Origin: Palsa-504 sp963808615
GTDB lineage: Bacteria; Actinomycetota; Actinomycetes; Streptosporangiales; Streptosporangiaceae
NCBI GenBank assembly: GCA_963808615.1
Contig: CAWEGV010000004.1
Span: 310,001 to 374,000 of the forward strand
DNA: 64,000 bases
Direction: 5' to 3'
Shown here: piece by piece, positions 63,509 through 64,000 of the stretch
How positions within the stretch are numbered: the first letter of the stretch is position 1
Layout: the number at the start of each line of letters is the position of its first letter
Program-made: the position numbers and the translations under genes
The notes under the pieces: generated by a model
What the model was told of the DNA's origin: nothing
Databases searched by the model: none
The model's input: the letters and a program-made list of their open reading frames with translations, nothing else

Positions 63509-64000
63509 TCACGGCAATGCGAACCCGGGAATGCCGGGCCGTGGCTGTATCGCCTGCACGCTCAGGAACTTAGGGCCCGGCTTGGAACAGGCGGGCAGGG
63601 TGATGGGGACGAACGCGGGCCGGACCCGCGAACCCTGCAGGCCCTGGCCTGGCAGCAAGACCCGCAGTTCCGATGCGGTCACCCGCGCGCAGGCGGCCGG
63701 CTGGAACTGGCCCGGGCCGGTGACACGGAGCATCGAGTGCGCGGTCGCCCCGGGTGCGAGCGTCACCGGCCGCGGGCGGACCGCGGGGTCGTAGGTCGCC
63801 GCGCTGCCGATCTGGGTTCCCGTCACCGCGCTGCCGGCGTAGGCGGACACCTCCGGATAGCCGTACAGGCTGCAGGTACGGGCGGAGACGTTGGTGAACT
63901 CCAGCGTGTAGTAGGTGATGTCCCCCTGCAGATGGTGCCCGTTATCGGGGATGGACGTCGATTCCGTGGCTCCGAGACCGACCCAGGCATCAAGTACTGA
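63509..64000 (-). CDS. DUF4232-domain protein, N-terminal part outside the window
   Basis: The minus strand reads in frame from the right edge: LDAWVGLGATESTS, GDITYYTLEFTNVSARTCSLYGYPEVSAYAGS, then VTLAPGATAHSMLRVTGPGQF, VTASELRVLLPGQGL and the final PACSKPGPKFLSVQAIQPRP, the DUF4232 pattern (T-C-x-L-x-G-Y-P and Cys near the end). These are exported or lipoproteins of unknown role; the signal would be to the right of the window. 164 codons visible, stop at 63509. Confidence 0.82.
   Translation of the reverse strand, partial: SVLDAWVGLGATESTSIPDNGHHLQGDITYYTLEFTNVSARTCSLYGYPEVSAYAGSAVTGTQIGSAATYDPAVRPRPVTLAPGATAHSMLRVTGPGQFQPAACARVTASELRVLLPGQGLQGSRVRPAFVPITLPACSKPGPKFLSVQAIQPRPGIPGFALP

Overview
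The window is high-GC, densely coded chromosomal DNA of an actinomycete (Actinomycetota). The signs are GTG/TTG starts, many 4-base start/stop overlaps, F420-type luciferase-like oxidoreductases, the coproporphyrin-dependent haem genes (HemE, a HemG/HemY-type oxidase, HemQ), DUF3000 followed by an HRDC RNase D, a LuxR-type large ATPase regulator and a SigE-family sigma factor. No rRNA, tRNA, CRISPR array, transposase or phage gene was seen. Genus cannot be fixed from sequence alone; a Streptosporangiales-like lineage is a guess.

Layout. 1-3.8 kb: a molybdenum hydroxylase (large subunit cut by the window edge, plus FAD subunit) diverges from an enoyl-CoA hydratase and acyl-CoA synthetase. A 14-base palindromic operator in this promoter recurs at 12.06 kb before an SDR gene, suggesting one regulon. 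3.9-14.4 kb: small regulator, SRPBCC protein, kinase/LLM fusion, glutaredoxin-thioredoxin reductase fusion, DUF5996, channel-like membrane protein, UvrD-type helicase, SDR, VOC protein. 14.4-17.9 kb: DUF4097-like protein with a NarL-type two-component pair, flanked by remnants of an EamA permease and an MMPL exporter. 17.9-22.5 kb: methylmalonate-semialdehyde dehydrogenase and a class III aminotransferase under a divergent PucR regulator. 22.5-31.6 kb: phosphoribosyltransferase, sigma factor with partner, wrecked MarR-GNAT gene, DinB-like protein, DUF59 plus amidohydrolase, a short zinc-ribbon gene, and an ABC-2 exporter divergent from a second two-component pair. 31.6-36.7 kb: an IlvD/Edd sugar-acid dehydratase and a ketoglutarate-semialdehyde-type dehydrogenase joined through a purine/pyrimidine tandem repeat, an EamA exporter and half an MFS gene. 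36.7-44.1 kb: amine and amino-acid catabolism (two class III aminotransferases, aminobutyraldehyde dehydrogenase, Lrp regulator, D-amino acid oxidase, nitrilase-like protein). 44-51.6 kb: two LLM oxidoreductases, GH5 glycosidase, 994-residue LuxR-type ATPase regulator, MsrB, frameshifted cupin. 51.8-64 kb: conserved housekeeping block (ArfB-like hydrolase, HemQ, HemG/HemY, DUF4349 lipoprotein, HemE, zinc-ribbon protein, DUF3000, RNase D, DedA, Nudix/phosphohistidine phosphatase, polyphosphate kinase, DUF4232 protein).

Two themes stand out. Short tandem repeats have expanded inside or at the ends of genes at six places; at 33.06-33.16 kb the repeat decides whether two enzymes are fused or separate. 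Second, several genes are decaying: internal deletions keep a gene's first codons and its C-terminal part (MMPL, MarR-GNAT), others are single-base frameshifts, half genes or lost stops. Translation looks often leaderless: eight genes have TANNNT exactly 6-7 bases before the start codon.
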